Shown here: piece by piece, positions 9,167 through 17,140 of the stretch | Position numbering within the stretch: the first letter of the stretch is position 1 | How the letters are laid out: each line of letters begins with the position of its first letter | Assembly (NCBI GenBank): GCA_046732855.1 | Contig: JBKPNX010000064.1 | Location: 5,472-69,471, forward strand | Direction of reading: 5' to 3' | DNA length: 64,000 nt | From: JBKPNX01 sp046732855 | GTDB taxonomy: Bacteria > Pseudomonadota > Alphaproteobacteria > Geminicoccales > Geminicoccaceae | Program-made: the position numbers and the translations under genes | Notes under the pieces: generated by a model | The model's database searches: none | Told to the model about the DNA's origin: nothing | The model's input: the letters and a program-made list of their open reading frames with translations, nothing else

Positions 9167-9387
9167 GCTGATCGCGCTCACGTCGTCCCCCCCGACACTC
9201 TGATCAGAGACTGCAACGCCAACCGGCCCCGCGCTGGCCGGTGCGCCGGGTGCTGCCGGATGGGACGCTTGCCATGGACGCGGGAGCGCGTACAACCTCT
9301 GCGTGGGCCGGACGCCTCGGTCGCGAGCGACTCGGGTCATTCCCTGGACAACAGCGCACCGCCGCGCGCAAAATGCAAGGAAGGAAC

Positions 9388-10187
9388 ATGAGAAGATTGG
9401 TTGCCGTCAGCTTGGGCGCGGCGCTCTCGTTGGGCGCCGTACCAGCATCGGCAGTTGAATGGACGGTCGGCACGGGCGTCGCCGCAGTGCCGGATTACGA
9501 AGGCTCCGATGACTATCGCGCGATTCCGGTGCCGCTCGTGGCGGCCAACGATCTTTATCATCCCGAGACGTTCGTTCTCTGGCGCGGCAACCAGATCTTC
9601 TCCAATCTGCTGCCGCCGACAATCTTCGGGTCGGACCATATCTCGAATACATTCCGGTGCGCGTCGACGTCAAAAACAACAAAGTCGACGACATGAAAAA
9701 CGGCGGCGACAGCGTACTGATGCTCGGCGCGCGCTTTGGCTATGAGGGCCGCCTCAGCGGGCAACGTGGCGAGGGCAATCTGAAGACCTTGGGTTTCTAC
9801 GTCACCCCCCGGTTCGACGTATTGAACAACAATGGTGCCCTCGTGACCTTCGGCCCCGTGTACACCGGGGCTTACAACGCCGGTCAATGGTACGTCGAGG
9901 CGCGGCTCGAGGGCACCTGGGCCTCGGACGACTACATGGAGAACGCGTTCGGCGTGACCGCGGCGGATGCCCAGCGCACCGGCTTCGACAAATTCACCGC
10001 GGGCGCCGACTTCAAGAATGCCAGCACGTTCATCCAGACGACGCACCGGCTCACCGACCACTGGCGTCTCATCGGCGCCTTCGGCTACTCGCGCCTGTTC
10101 GGTGACGCCGAGGATAGCCCGATCGTCGACGATGTCGGCAGTCCCAACCAGTTTCTGGGTGTGCTCGGCGCCGCCTATAAATTTTGA
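9388..10187 (+). pseudogene. MipA/OmpV-family outer-membrane protein, broken by a -1 frameshift
   Basis: The gene opens at ATG 9388 behind AAGGAAGG with a clean signal peptide (RRLVAVSLGAALSLGAVPASA). Its first frame encodes the family's N-terminal strands (VPDYEGSDDYRAIPVPLVAA) as far as SNLLPP near 9617. From there the homologous sequence continues only in another frame (NLRVGPYLEYIPVRVDVKNN, then DSVLMLGARFGYE) and ends GVLGAAYKF, a normal outer-membrane C-terminus ending in phenylalanine. Start to stop spans 800 bases, one short of a whole number of codons, so one base is missing around 9611-9620. Either the gene is a fresh pseudogene or the consensus has an error. If intact it would be an outer-membrane beta-barrel scaffold. 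Confidence 0.8.
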
Positions 10188-10320
10188 TTGCGGAGGCTGA
10201 GCGCTTCGCCGCCTGCACTGCCCCGAGGCGGCACGGCAATGGGGTCACCAGTCTGGCAGCGAGTGTGGCTCTGTGCTGTGATGCCGGCGAGCAAGTGAAT
10301 CGGTGCGGGAGCTGCACGCC

Positions 10321-11250
10321 ATGAACGCGCTGTCGAACGAGCGGATCGCCTATTTCAACGGCGCCTACGTCACCGAGAGCAAGGTGCTGGTGCCATTTCG
10401 CGACCGCAGCTGGCTGTACGGCGACGGCGCGTTCGACATGACCCGCACCTTCAACGGCCGGGTGTTCAAGATCCGGGAGCACGTCGCGCGCCTGTACCGC
10501 TCGCTCAAGTACCTCCGCATCGACCCCGGCCTGTCGCCGGCCGAGATGATCGAGATCAGCGAGGAGGTGAGCGCGCGCAACCGTCACTTGCTGGGGCCGG
10601 ACGAGGATCATTGGGTCGGCCAGCGCATCTCGCGCGGCGTGCACCGCGCGCCGGGCGACAACTGGGACCATTACGGCCCGACCGTGATCGTCGAGAGCAT
10701 GCCGCTGCCGCTCAGGGCGCGCGCCCGCCTGTTCCGCGACGGCATCGACGTGATCGTGCCCTCGGTGCGCCGCGTGCCGCCCGACTCGCTGACCCCGCGC
10801 GCCAAGACCCACAACTATCTGAACCTGGTCGTGGCGGATCTCGAGGCGCACGCCCGCGACCCCGAGTCCTGGGCGGTGCTGCTCGACCATCAGGGCAACC
10901 TGTGCGAGGGGCTCGGCAGCAACATCTTCGTGGTGCAGGCCGGTGAGCTGCTGACGCCGCACGAGCGGTTTGTCCTCCCCGGCGTGAGCCGGGCGACTGT
11001 GATCGAGCTCGCCGCCAAGCTCGAGATTGCCTGCCGCGAAACCGACATCGACCTGTACGACGCCTACAACGCCGATGAGGTATTCCTGACCTCCACGAGC
11101 CTCTGCATCTGCCCGGTGCGCAGCGTCAACGGCTCGAAGATCGGCGATAGCGGCGTGCCAGGGCCGATCTCAAAGCGCCTGACCGACGCCTACATCGACC
11201 TGGTCGACTGCGACTTCGTGGCGCAGTATCTAAAGCAGCTCGCGAACTGA
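10321..11250 (+). CDS. Class IV aminotransferase (branched-chain or D-amino-acid type)
   Basis: PLP-dependent fold-type IV enzyme. Landmarks are an N-terminal IAYFNGAYV strand, WLYGDGAFDMTRTFNGRVF, the phosphate and substrate region, the PLP lysine in PRAKTHNYLNLV at about residue 160, and the C-terminal cofactor-binding stretch CEGLGSNIFVV with FLTSTSLCICPV. The 309-residue length is typical. Start ATG 10321 has GGGAG about ten bases upstream. Fold-type IV members include BCATs, D-alanine aminotransferases, aminodeoxychorismate lyase and (R)-amine transaminases. The neighbours do not discriminate, so I leave substrate open. Confidence 0.85.
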   Translation: MNALSNERIAYFNGAYVTESKVLVPFRDRSWLYGDGAFDMTRTFNGRVFKIREHVARLYRSLKYLRIDPGLSPAEMIEISEEVSARNRHLLGPDEDHWVGQRISRGVHRAPGDNWDHYGPTVIVESMPLPLRARARLFRDGIDVIVPSVRRVPPDSLTPRAKTHNYLNLVVADLEAHARDPESWAVLLDHQGNLCEGLGSNIFVVQAGELLTPHERFVLPGVSRATVIELAAKLEIACRETDIDLYDAYNADEVFLTSTSLCICPVRSVNGSKIGDSGVPGPISKRLTDAYIDLVDCDFVAQYLKQLAN

Positions 11251-11504
11251 CTACGCGGGGGCGCACCGCTGGCTGCTGATGCCAGGGGCCGCGTCGCGAC
11301 CTTTTAGGCACGGGGCTGGGAGGTGACGCCGGATCACGGCCTCGCGATCTGCGGTCGCCGCCAGACTCAGACACCGTCCGGTGTGATCGACTTCACAGAC
11401 GAAGCGCCAACCCATGGGGAAATATCCCCGCAGCAGAAGCGGAACCAAGCCGGCGCCAACCGGCTGGTCCGCGCCACGGGACCTGCCGCCGGGGAGCCGC
11501 CCAT

Positions 11505-12827
11505 ATGAGGGAACGAGTCGTCAATCGCCCCTCGACTTTCGTCAGCTTTGACACAAACGTCCGCGGACCGATCGCCAGGCCTGAGCGGTTGCAATACCGC
11601 TCCGCAACAGCAGCGCTGAGCAGGTCTGCCGAACTTGACACGACCGAGGTGGTGCCTTCCTCCTTGGCTATCGCCGGAATTCACGGCTACATCGGGCAAC
11701 TGATCTACAATGCCGCCCTCGAACTCGGCGTCCCGAAAATCTATGGCTTCGATCCGGGGCCCCGGCCGGCGAACTTCAGCTACTCCGATCGTCTCCAGAT
11801 GATCGCCTGCGAAGAGCAGTTCTACGAGCTTGATGCCGCTCTTTTCCACATCGCGACCCATCCCGAGGTGCGCGAGGGAGTCTATCGCCTGCTCGATCGC
11901 GGACGGCATGTGAACATCGAGAAACCGATGGCGCATCCGGCACACCCCGACGACTGCTGCCGCCTCAGAACTGCCGCCCGAGCCAGTCATGGGACCGTCC
12001 TCTTCGACTTTGTCGAAGTTTTCAATCCGCGCACCTTTCAGATCCGCGCCATTCTTGCCCGCCTGAAGAAGTATTCCGATTTCGGCATTACCCGTATCCA
12101 CTGCGAACGCACCAAAGATCGGGAGGACACGCGGAACCTGAGGAACCGCAAGATCATGGTGCCAATTCAATATCAAGAGTCGGCACACTGTCTGGCGCTG
12201 CTGCTGTTTGTTCTGGATCGGTCTTCCTCGTTCGAGCAAGCTTTCCCGTGTGGCATGACGGTCGCAGCTCTGTCCGCGCCATACGATCCGCCGAATCCCG
12301 AGGACTACCGGTATGGCGTCGTCGACGGCAAGATAGCGGGTGAACTCCGCGTCGATGGTTTGACGATCGGCATCCATACCGACTTCAAGCGCAGGGGCGC
12401 GGGCCCATTCAAGCGCTTCCGCGTCGACGGCGTCGCGGGTGGCCGCGATTTCTACATCGAGGCGATCTACGACGGCTTGGGCGAGCGCATCGTCCTTGAC
12501 GGCGAGACGCTTGCCCCCTGGGGCACGGCCAGTCGGCACCAAGACATCGTCCGCCAATCCTGGTGCTGGCATTGCAAGCCGCCCGCATTGCGCCCCGACG
12601 CCGACTTTGCCTGGCTCGTGTTCGGATTGTCGGCGGCGCTCTGGGCCAGCTGCCACGTAGGACGCGAAATCCGGATCGAGTCCGAAGGCGACCTTCGCCG
12701 GGCGATGCGATGCTACCCGGACGCACTCGCCAAGCGCGCCCGCTACCCCGCCTTAAGGTGGTACGAACAGACTGAATACCGCGGAATTGTCCAGAGCGCC
12801 CCAATCGGCCGCAATGGCTTCCTGTAA
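11505..12827 (+). CDS. Gfo/Idh/MocA-family oxidoreductase
   Basis: Predicted NAD(P)-dependent sugar or cyclitol dehydrogenase-like enzyme. The Rossmann fold begins around residue 52 (SSLAIAGIHGYIGQLIYNAA), and the family EKP motif is present as HVNIEKPMAHPAHPDD at about residue 145. A C-terminal alpha/beta substrate domain follows. Residues 1-50 are an unusual N-terminal extension without signal features. GGGGAG lies nine bases before the ATG. The last 75 bases overlap, tail to tail, the end of the dehydrogenase gene on the other strand, so the terminal 24 residues may be a read-on extension. Codon usage looks somewhat less GC-rich than in neighbours, which could indicate acquisition. Confidence 0.75.
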   Translation: MRERVVNRPSTFVSFDTNVRGPIARPERLQYRSATAALSRSAELDTTEVVPSSLAIAGIHGYIGQLIYNAALELGVPKIYGFDPGPRPANFSYSDRLQMIACEEQFYELDAALFHIATHPEVREGVYRLLDRGRHVNIEKPMAHPAHPDDCCRLRTAARASHGTVLFDFVEVFNPRTFQIRAILARLKKYSDFGITRIHCERTKDREDTRNLRNRKIMVPIQYQESAHCLALLLFVLDRSSSFEQAFPCGMTVAALSAPYDPPNPEDYRYGVVDGKIAGELRVDGLTIGIHTDFKRRGAGPFKRFRVDGVAGGRDFYIEAIYDGLGERIVLDGETLAPWGTASRHQDIVRQSWCWHCKPPALRPDADFAWLVFGLSAALWASCHVGREIRIESEGDLRRAMRCYPDALAKRARYPALRWYEQTEYRGIVQSAPIGRNGFL

Positions 12828-13625
12828 GAGGGACTTGTGCAATGCCGACAGGGGGACGCGCGCGCCCTTTTCTGCTGCGAGCTCGAGGATGAGGCCGACG
12901 TCCTTGGCGTGCTGTGCCAACCGTGCGACCGGACGACTGAAGTCCTGGGACAGCATGACCTCTCCTTGCGTGTCCATGACCTCGGAGTAGGCCGCGCTTG
13001 CCTTCAGGATCTCGAGCGTCTGCGCCAGGTCCAGATCGCTCCGGTGGGCGAGACCCAGTCCTTCCGACAGCACGATGCGATTGAGGCCGAGCACCAGATT
13101 GACGACGAGCTTGGCCGTGTGACCGCGACCGATCGCGCCGAGAAAGAACACCTGCTTGGCGAAGGCGCGCAGGAGCGGTGCGTAGTCTGCCGCCTGCTCG
13201 CGGTCGCCGACGATCGCAACACCCCGTCCCTCGCCGATTTCCTGGCTCGAGCCGACCAGAGGACAATCGACGAAGCGGACTTCTTGGTCGGCAAGTCGGT
13301 GGCAACGACGCACCGTCTCCTTGGGATCGGCAGTCGTGGTATCGATCACCACCGCGCCGGGCGGGCAGGATCCGCTCAGGCCCGAACGTCCCCACAATAC
13401 CTGGTCGACGGCTGCGGAATCAGGTAGGCTCAGGAAGACCACATGGCAGCGCTCGGCGACGGACGAAGCCGCATCGACGACCTCGACGCCCAGTGCCCGA
13501 GCCGCCTCGCCGGCCTGTCGATCCGGATCGCGACCGACCACGCGGTGACCGGCCGCGGTCAGCCGCCCCGCCAGCGCCTTGCCGACGAGGCCAAGCCCGA
13601 TAAGGCCGATGGGATCGTCGCTCAT
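12753..13625 (-). CDS. NAD(P)-binding beta-hydroxyacid dehydrogenase (3-hydroxyisobutyrate dehydrogenase family)
   Basis: The N-terminus IGLIGLGLVGKALAGRL carries the glycine-rich dinucleotide motif. It is followed by VVFLSLPDSAAV, FVDCPLVGSSQEIGEGR (substrate-binding DxPxxGS region) and the catalytic lysine in GRGHTAKLVVNLVLG at about residue 170. The C-terminal all-helical domain has FSRPVARLAQHAKDVGLILE. The 290-residue length is standard. Start is the ATG at 13623-13625; 14 in-frame codons lie further upstream. The substrate could be 3-hydroxyisobutyrate, tartronate semialdehyde or a similar acid. It converges with the Gfo/Idh gene and overlaps it by 75 bases. Confidence 0.88.
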   Translation of the reverse strand: MSDDPIGLIGLGLVGKALAGRLTAAGHRVVGRDPDRQAGEAARALGVEVVDAASSVAERCHVVFLSLPDSAAVDQVLWGRSGLSGSCPPGAVVIDTTTADPKETVRRCHRLADQEVRFVDCPLVGSSQEIGEGRGVAIVGDREQAADYAPLLRAFAKQVFFLGAIGRGHTAKLVVNLVLGLNRIVLSEGLGLAHRSDLDLAQTLEILKASAAYSEVMDTQGEVMLSQDFSRPVARLAQHAKDVGLILELAAEKGARVPLSALHKSLLQEAIAADWGALDNSAVFSLFVPP

Positions 13626-13696
13626 GCGCGGGGACCAGCTGAGTCTGGGGCTGAACCGCTCCAACACCGACAGACTAACAGGCCCACGCGACGCCC

Positions 13697-13771
13697 CTAC
13701 GGGCTCATCCCGCCAAGGACCCGCTACGGGCTCATCCCGCCAAGGACCCGCTACGGGCTCATCCCGCCAAG
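13697..13771. repeat. Three tandem copies of a 27-base unit
   Basis: Copies begin at 13697, 13724 and 13751; each starts CTACGGGCTCATCCCGCCAAG and the first two continue GACCCG. Each unit holds a small inverted repeat, CGGG-CTCAT-CCCG, so a transcript would form a row of short hairpins. The array sits in the 272-base gap between the dehydrogenase start and the GST gene. It is not CRISPR-like because the units are contiguous with no spacers. Confidence 0.9.
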
Positions 13772-13897
13772 AAAATGTCGGCGGGCGGAGCTTGTGCTCG
13801 AGAACACTGCGGTTGACGCGTGCCCGCCTGCTGACCCTTGGCGGAGGACGCCTCCGCCTCAGATTAAAGAGCTGGACGGCGGCGGGACGGGAGGAGA

Positions 13898-14551
13898 ATG
13901 GTGACTGAGATGGCGGACGAGCTGGTCTTCTACACCAACCCGATGTCGCGCGGGCGGGTCGTGCGCTGGATGCTCGAGGAGGTTGGGCGACCGTACCGCA
14001 CCGAGCTGCTCGAATACGGCACGACTATGAAGTCGCCCGACTACCTCCGCATCAACCCCATGGGCAAGGTTCCGGCGCTGCGCCACGGCGACACGGTCGT
14101 GACGGAGACTGCCGCGATCTGCGCCTATCTGGCCGATGCGTTCCCCGAGGCCGGGCTCGCGCCGCGGTCGGGCGATCGGCTGCGCGGGCCGTACTATCGC
14201 TGGCTGTTCTTCGCCGCCGGTCCGCTCGAAGCGGCCGCGACCAACAAGGCGTTCGGTTTCGAACTGCCGGCCGAGCGCAAGGCCATGGCGGGCTATGGCA
14301 GCCTCGACGACGTGCTCGCGGTGCTCGAGGCGGCGGTGTCCGGGCACGAGTATCTGGTCGGCGACCGGTTCACGGCGGCCGACGTCTATGTCGGCTCGCA
14401 CATCGGCTGGGGGATGGAGTTCGGCACGATCGAGAAGCGCCCGGCGTTCGAGCGCTATTTCGCGCAGCTCGGTACGCGACCGGCCGCGGTCCGGGCGCGC
14501 GAAATCGACGAGGCGCTCGTGGCAGATGCCAGGCGAGCGGCATCCCGGTAG
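13898..14551 (+). CDS. Glutathione S-transferase family protein
   Basis: Cytosolic thiol transferase-like protein of 217 residues. The thioredoxin-fold N-domain (ELVFYTNPMSRGRVVRWMLEE, then YLRINPMGKVPALRHGDTVVTETAAICAYLA) shows the G-site proline and the glutamate-threonine/serine region. An all-helical C-domain follows, with the conserved GDRFTAADVYVGSHIGW hydrophobic-core motif. ATG 13898 follows GGGAGGAGA closely; GTG 13901 and ATG 13910 are in-frame alternatives with better spacing. No operon partner. The precise GST class is not assignable by eye. Confidence 0.9.
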   Translation: MVTEMADELVFYTNPMSRGRVVRWMLEEVGRPYRTELLEYGTTMKSPDYLRINPMGKVPALRHGDTVVTETAAICAYLADAFPEAGLAPRSGDRLRGPYYRWLFFAAGPLEAAATNKAFGFELPAERKAMAGYGSLDDVLAVLEAAVSGHEYLVGDRFTAADVYVGSHIGWGMEFGTIEKRPAFERYFAQLGTRPAAVRAREIDEALVADARRAASR

Positions 14552-14648
14552 CTCTGCGTGCCGGCCCGGTCCAGCGGGATCTTGTCCGGGGATCCCCTGA
14601 CCGGCGACCGCAGAGCGTGCGTCCGCCCGGAGGCGTTCGCCTTCAGTC

Positions 14649-15170
14649 TCAGAAGCGGTAGCGGCCGCGCAGGCCGAACGAGGGTCGCTCGATCAGTCGC
14701 TCGAGCTGGCCGCCAAGGCCCGGGTCCTCGGCTTCGTGCTGGCGCGCCAGTGCGCCAATCGAGCTCCTGGGCTTGACCTCGAACCCGAACGACAGCCCGC
14801 GATCGGCAACCGAGGGCTCGGCATCACGACGCGCCACACCTTCGCCGACGCGCGGGCCGTCCGGCAGATATGCCGAGGCCGGCAGCTGGGTGGGATTGCT
14901 CGCCGGGTCGAGGTCAGAGGCGATCGCATCCCCTGGCGTCTCGGGTTGCTTCAGGTCGAGCGCCCCGCCCGGCACGACCGGCGGGACGGCCGCGCTCAGC
15001 GGGTCATCGATGCGCAGATCCAGGCCCGGCAAGACACTCTTCACGGGCGGCCCGGCGCGCTCGACCGCCGGCTCAGCAGGCAAAACCGGAGGACCGGCCG
15101 TGGCGTCTTCGGCGGTGGCCGCCTGCGGTAGGCCGAGCAGCACCAGTGTCCACAACACTTCCTGGCGCAT
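14649..15170 (-). CDS. Hypothetical exported proline-rich protein
   Basis: Start ATG at 15168-15170 has AAGGA nine bases upstream. A signal peptide (EVLWTLVLLGLPQAATAEDA) is followed by a long Pro/Ala-rich, probably disordered stretch with repeated short acidic pieces. The last 50 residues look more ordered (GLSFGFEVKPRSSIGALARQ, then LIERPSFGLRGRYRF). A C-terminal phenylalanine preceded by alternating aromatic and polar residues resembles an outer-membrane sorting signal. I do not recognise a family. Likely envelope location is an inference only. Confidence 0.5.
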   Translation of the reverse strand: MRQEVLWTLVLLGLPQAATAEDATAGPPVLPAEPAVERAGPPVKSVLPGLDLRIDDPLSAAVPPVVPGGALDLKQPETPGDAIASDLDPASNPTQLPASAYLPDGPRVGEGVARRDAEPSVADRGLSFGFEVKPRSSIGALARQHEAEDPGLGGQLERLIERPSFGLRGRYRF

Positions 15171-15339
15171 CCGCAGGAATCCTTCGGAGTAGGTTGCTCC
15201 CAATATTGGCGGACTTGGGCTGAACCGCAACTGCTTAGACGCGGTCGGCTGCCGGCTTGTGCGCGAGCCGCCCGCCAACGCGGAGGCCGGCGCATGGCCG
15301 GCGCCCGGTCGGTCAAGGACCACGCCGCGGCCCTGGCGA

Positions 15340-16289
15340 CTAGCCGTAGGCGAGATTGATGCGGTGGCCGCCCTCGGCCTGGTATTCGGCGCGCATTTTC
15401 TGGATCTGGTCGGCGGTGATCGCCGCCTTGTCCAGATCGATCGCCGCCTTGTCCATAGTCAGCGGCACGTTGTACAGGCGCGCGGCATTCAGGCCGAAAA
15501 TCGCGTTCTTGGGCAGGCCGTTCGCCGCCCCGAGTGGCCGGAAGCCATGCTTTTGCTGCTTACCTTCGGGAATCTCGAGCCGGCGCATCGCGTCGATCTG
15601 CCATTGCGGCGAGCCGTACCACACCGAATGCGTACTCCACAGCACGTGATCGGCCCCCATGCCCTTGATCAGGGTGCCCATGAAGGCGGCGCAAAAGCGC
15701 GGATCCGCCACCGCCGAGTTGGCGAACGCGGTGCCGATCTCCGCGAACACGTTCGTCACGCCGTGCATCCTCTGGGATGCCCGCGAGATCGCTCGCCCAG
15801 CGGATCTCGCCAGTCTGCTCGAAGTGGGCGAGCTCGGCTCCGGCAGCTCGAGGAAGGGGCGCAGCGCGGAGTGATACATGACGAAGGTGATCTGCGGCCA
15901 GTCCTTGGCGGCTTTCGGCACGTCATCGACCGTGGTGTACGCCCAAGTGTCGGGAACGCCTCTTCGTAATTCGCCGGCAGAAGCCCTTTGTGGATGCAGA
16001 CCGTGGTGATGCCAGCGGCGACGATGCGCTCATAGACGGATAGACGAGCGCCTCGCCGTCGAGCCGCCAGGGGAAGCGCGACGGCCCGAGCGGGTCGCCA
16101 ATGGTGTAGCCCTTCCAGGTATCCGGCTTGAGGTCGGCGATGGCGTGCTCGACCATGTCCATCCAGTTGTCCTGGCCGGGCGTCACCACGCTGTGGGCGA
16201 ACAGCCGCTTGGTGGCACCGGGGTCGGAAATGCCGTGCTTTCCGCCCCCTGGATCCGCGCCAGCTCTTTCTCGTCGAAAAAATGCCCAT
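15340..16289 (-). pseudogene. Amidohydrolase (Amidohydro_2-like) remnant with about six frame breaks
   Basis: Homologous-looking sequence runs from ATG 16287-16289 (GGGAGG upstream) to the stop at 15340 but changes frame repeatedly. Pieces in order are FFDEKELARIQGAE, KHGISDPGATKRLFAHSVV, YERIVAAGITTVCIHKGLLP, DTWAYTTVDDVPKAAKDWPQ, ELAHFEQTGEIRWASDLAGI and NVFAEIGTAFANSAVADPRF, ending GLNAARLYNV, a common amidohydrolase C-terminal motif. Breaks fall near 16277-16282 (A6 run), 16239-16250 (C5 run), 16035-16040, 15950-15955, 15834-15838 and 15762-15768. The N-terminal metal-binding HxH part of the family is not seen upstream, so the gene also appears 5'-truncated. Either a decaying gene or a stretch of poor consensus. 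Confidence 0.78.
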
Positions 16290-16700
16290 GAGAAACCTCC
16301 CGTTTGAAGCTTTGCCAGGGCGCTCTGGTGGCGATCCGTCCGCGCGGCGGGGATCGCATGGCCGATGATGCGCGCCAATGAATTGCCTGCAACTGAAACG
16401 CGCAACCCCTGCCGCGATGAAGGGCCGGCCTCGGCTGAGACCGGCCCGCCATCGGGGGGTTCCGCAGGGGCCCGAAGCTGTGGCGGCGGCGCGGATCGAG
16501 CGCGACTGGTGCGACCGATCCGGCGCGCCAGCTTTCGGCTTCGGGGTCGAGCGAAGCCCGAAGTACGATGCAGCCTCGACCACATCGTCACCCCATTGTG
16601 CTCGGTGCGGGTAAAAGCCGGCTGAATGGGATGTCTTCCGCCGATGACTTCGCGCACCAAATCCGGCAGGATCGCGCCAAAGGGACGGGCGGGGCGCGCG
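16290..16700. other. Gap upstream of the broken amidohydrolase
   Basis: I looked here on the minus strand for the missing N-terminal part of the amidohydrolase and found no recognisable metal-binding sequence. No RNA gene, repeat or promoter stands out. Overlapping frames on both strands look like GC-driven shadows. Confidence 0.4.
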
Positions 16701-16973
16701 ATGCTGTTCATGGTGATCGAGCGGTTCAAGGACCGCAACGCCAAGGCGGTTTATTGCCGGCTGCGCGAGCAGGGGCGCGGCGCGCCCGACGGGCTGCGCT
16801 ACGTCGACAGCTGGGTCGAGGCCAATTTCGACCGCTGCTTCCAGCTGATGGAATGCGCCGACGCGCGCCTGCTGCAACAATGGGTCGCGTTCTGGAGCGA
16901 TCTGGTCGAGTTCGAGATCGTCCCGGTGGTGCCGTCGCCGGAGACTCGGGAGGTGATCGAAGCGTTGCCTTGA
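16701..16973 (+). CDS. DUF3303 family small protein
   Basis: A 90-residue protein beginning MLFMVIERFKDRNAKAVYCR and continuing GLRYVDSWVEANFDRCFQLM, LLQQWVAFWSDLVEFEIVPV and SPETREV. This is the compact ferredoxin-like pattern of DUF3303, with the family's F(Q/E)LMEC and W...DLV(E/D)FE(I/V)xPV features. I start at the ATG at 16701, where similarity begins, rather than at the in-frame start 25 codons upstream. No signal or membrane segment. Function is unknown. It stands alone ahead of the RND operon. Confidence 0.75.
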   Translation: MLFMVIERFKDRNAKAVYCRLREQGRGAPDGLRYVDSWVEANFDRCFQLMECADARLLQQWVAFWSDLVEFEIVPVVPSPETREVIEALP

Positions 16974-17140
16974 GACCTGGCACCCATGCATTGCCGGCCA
17001 TGTTTGTTGACCGAGCGGCCATGTACGCCCAATTGGTCCGGCAACGGCAGCGCCCGACAGCCGGTGGCGTCGTGCACGCCGCGCCCGGGCAGGACGCAAC
17101 GGTAGGCCCCGTCAGCGCGCCGGTCATCAGGAGGGACGCC

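Noticed and set aside
9223..9241. CCGGCC...GGCCGG inverted repeat after the patatin-like gene as an intrinsic terminator
   Set aside because: The stem is only six base pairs with no T-tract, and such repeats are expected by chance in DNA this GC-rich.
13697..13771. CRISPR array
   Set aside because: The three units are directly adjacent with no variable spacers, and no cas gene is present.
16568..17140. An N-terminal extension of the second RND adaptor
   Set aside because: It runs through the DUF3303 gene in another frame; a strong ribosome-binding site and lipoprotein signal mark the start at 17141.
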